From: Actinacidiphila guanduensis
GTDB lineage: Bacteria; Actinomycetota; Actinomycetes; Streptomycetales; Streptomycetaceae
NCBI RefSeq assembly: GCF_900103985.1
Contig: NZ_FNIE01000016.1
Location: forward strand, 80,083 to 144,082
Length of the DNA stretch: 64,000 nt
Direction of reading: 5' to 3'
This document shows positions 63,922-64,000 of this stretch, in pieces. Below the pieces are notes generated by a model. The model searched no databases and was not told the DNA's origin. It saw only the letters and a list, made by a program, of their open reading frames with translations. The translations under genes were made by a program, and so were the position numbers. How positions within the stretch are numbered: the stretch's first letter is position 1; each line of letters opens with the position of its first letter.

Positions 63922-64000
63922 TTCACGGAGAGTTTGATCCTGGCTCAGGACGAACGCTGGCGGCGTGCTTAACACATGCAAGTCGAACGGTGAAGCCTTT
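63922..64000 (+). rRNA. rrs: 16S ribosomal RNA, 5' end (cut by window edge)
   Basis: TTCACGGAGAGTTTGATCC followed by TGGCTCAGGACGAACGCTGG and GGCGTGCTTAACACATGCAA is the universal 5' end of actinobacterial 16S rRNA. Only the first ~79 bases are in the window, ending in variable helix 6 (GAACGGTGAAGCC), which fits Streptomyces or Kitasatospora. The exact mature 5' base is assigned by analogy. Confidence 0.97.

Overview
The window is a high-GC actinobacterial chromosome segment that reads as Streptomyces or a close relative. Coding density is very high, GTG starts are common, stops and starts often overlap by four bases (ATGA/GTGA), and third codon positions are almost all G or C. The gene order add / potDABC / gabT / dxr-ispG / rimP-nusA-ylxR-infB / rbfA-truB-ribF / rpsO-pnp / dapB / thyX-dapA / RNase J / 16S rRNA matches, from memory, the conserved core of the Streptomyces coelicolor chromosome. 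No insertion sequence, prophage, CRISPR array or tRNA gene was recognised.

Bases 1-16,720 form a polyamine and GABA catabolic block. An adenosine deaminase enters from the left. It is followed by a spermidine/putrescine-type ABC importer (potDABC), an FAD amine oxidase, a methylmalonate-semialdehyde-type dehydrogenase, gabT, a PucR-type regulator and a second aldehyde dehydrogenase. A PAP2 phosphatase, a small unknown protein and a membrane-anchored P-loop ATPase lie among them. Candidate control sites are a near-perfect 21-bp palindrome before potD, an exact TGTGA-N6-TCACA box, and a triple 8-bp repeat in the gabT leader.

Bases 16,800-24,430 hold an acyl-CoA dehydrogenase, the MEP-pathway genes dxr and ispG flanking a site-2 protease, and two acetyltransferases. 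Bases 24,600-26,730 are a three-gene minus-strand group (kinase-like, DUF4439 ferritin-like, lipoprotein). No proS is seen here, although S. coelicolor is believed to carry it at this spot. Bases 26,870-34,021 are the nusA-infB translation operon, with a chain of three overlapping micro-ORFs just before infB.

Bases 34,022-43,035, between truB and ribF, carry the least ordinary genes. The first encodes a 1,430-residue protein with an S1-protease-like domain, a STAND-like NTPase and an alpha-solenoid, with altered key residues in the first two. It is followed by a PEP-synthase/rifampin-phosphotransferase-like protein, a membrane protein and a tyrosine phosphatase. After ribF comes a minus-strand ABC transporter and two-component system module, with a perfect inverted repeat upstream.

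A 1,317-residue Pro/Gln-rich MinD-like protein resembling the type VII-associated EspI lies at 48,513-52,466. No other type VII gene is present between it and rpsO, where S. coelicolor has its ESX cluster. The right end is rpsO-pnp with a stack of hairpins, an M16 peptidase, dapB, thyX, dapA, RNase J and the start of an rRNA operon. All homology statements come from reading the translated sequence and from memory of these families; no database search was run.
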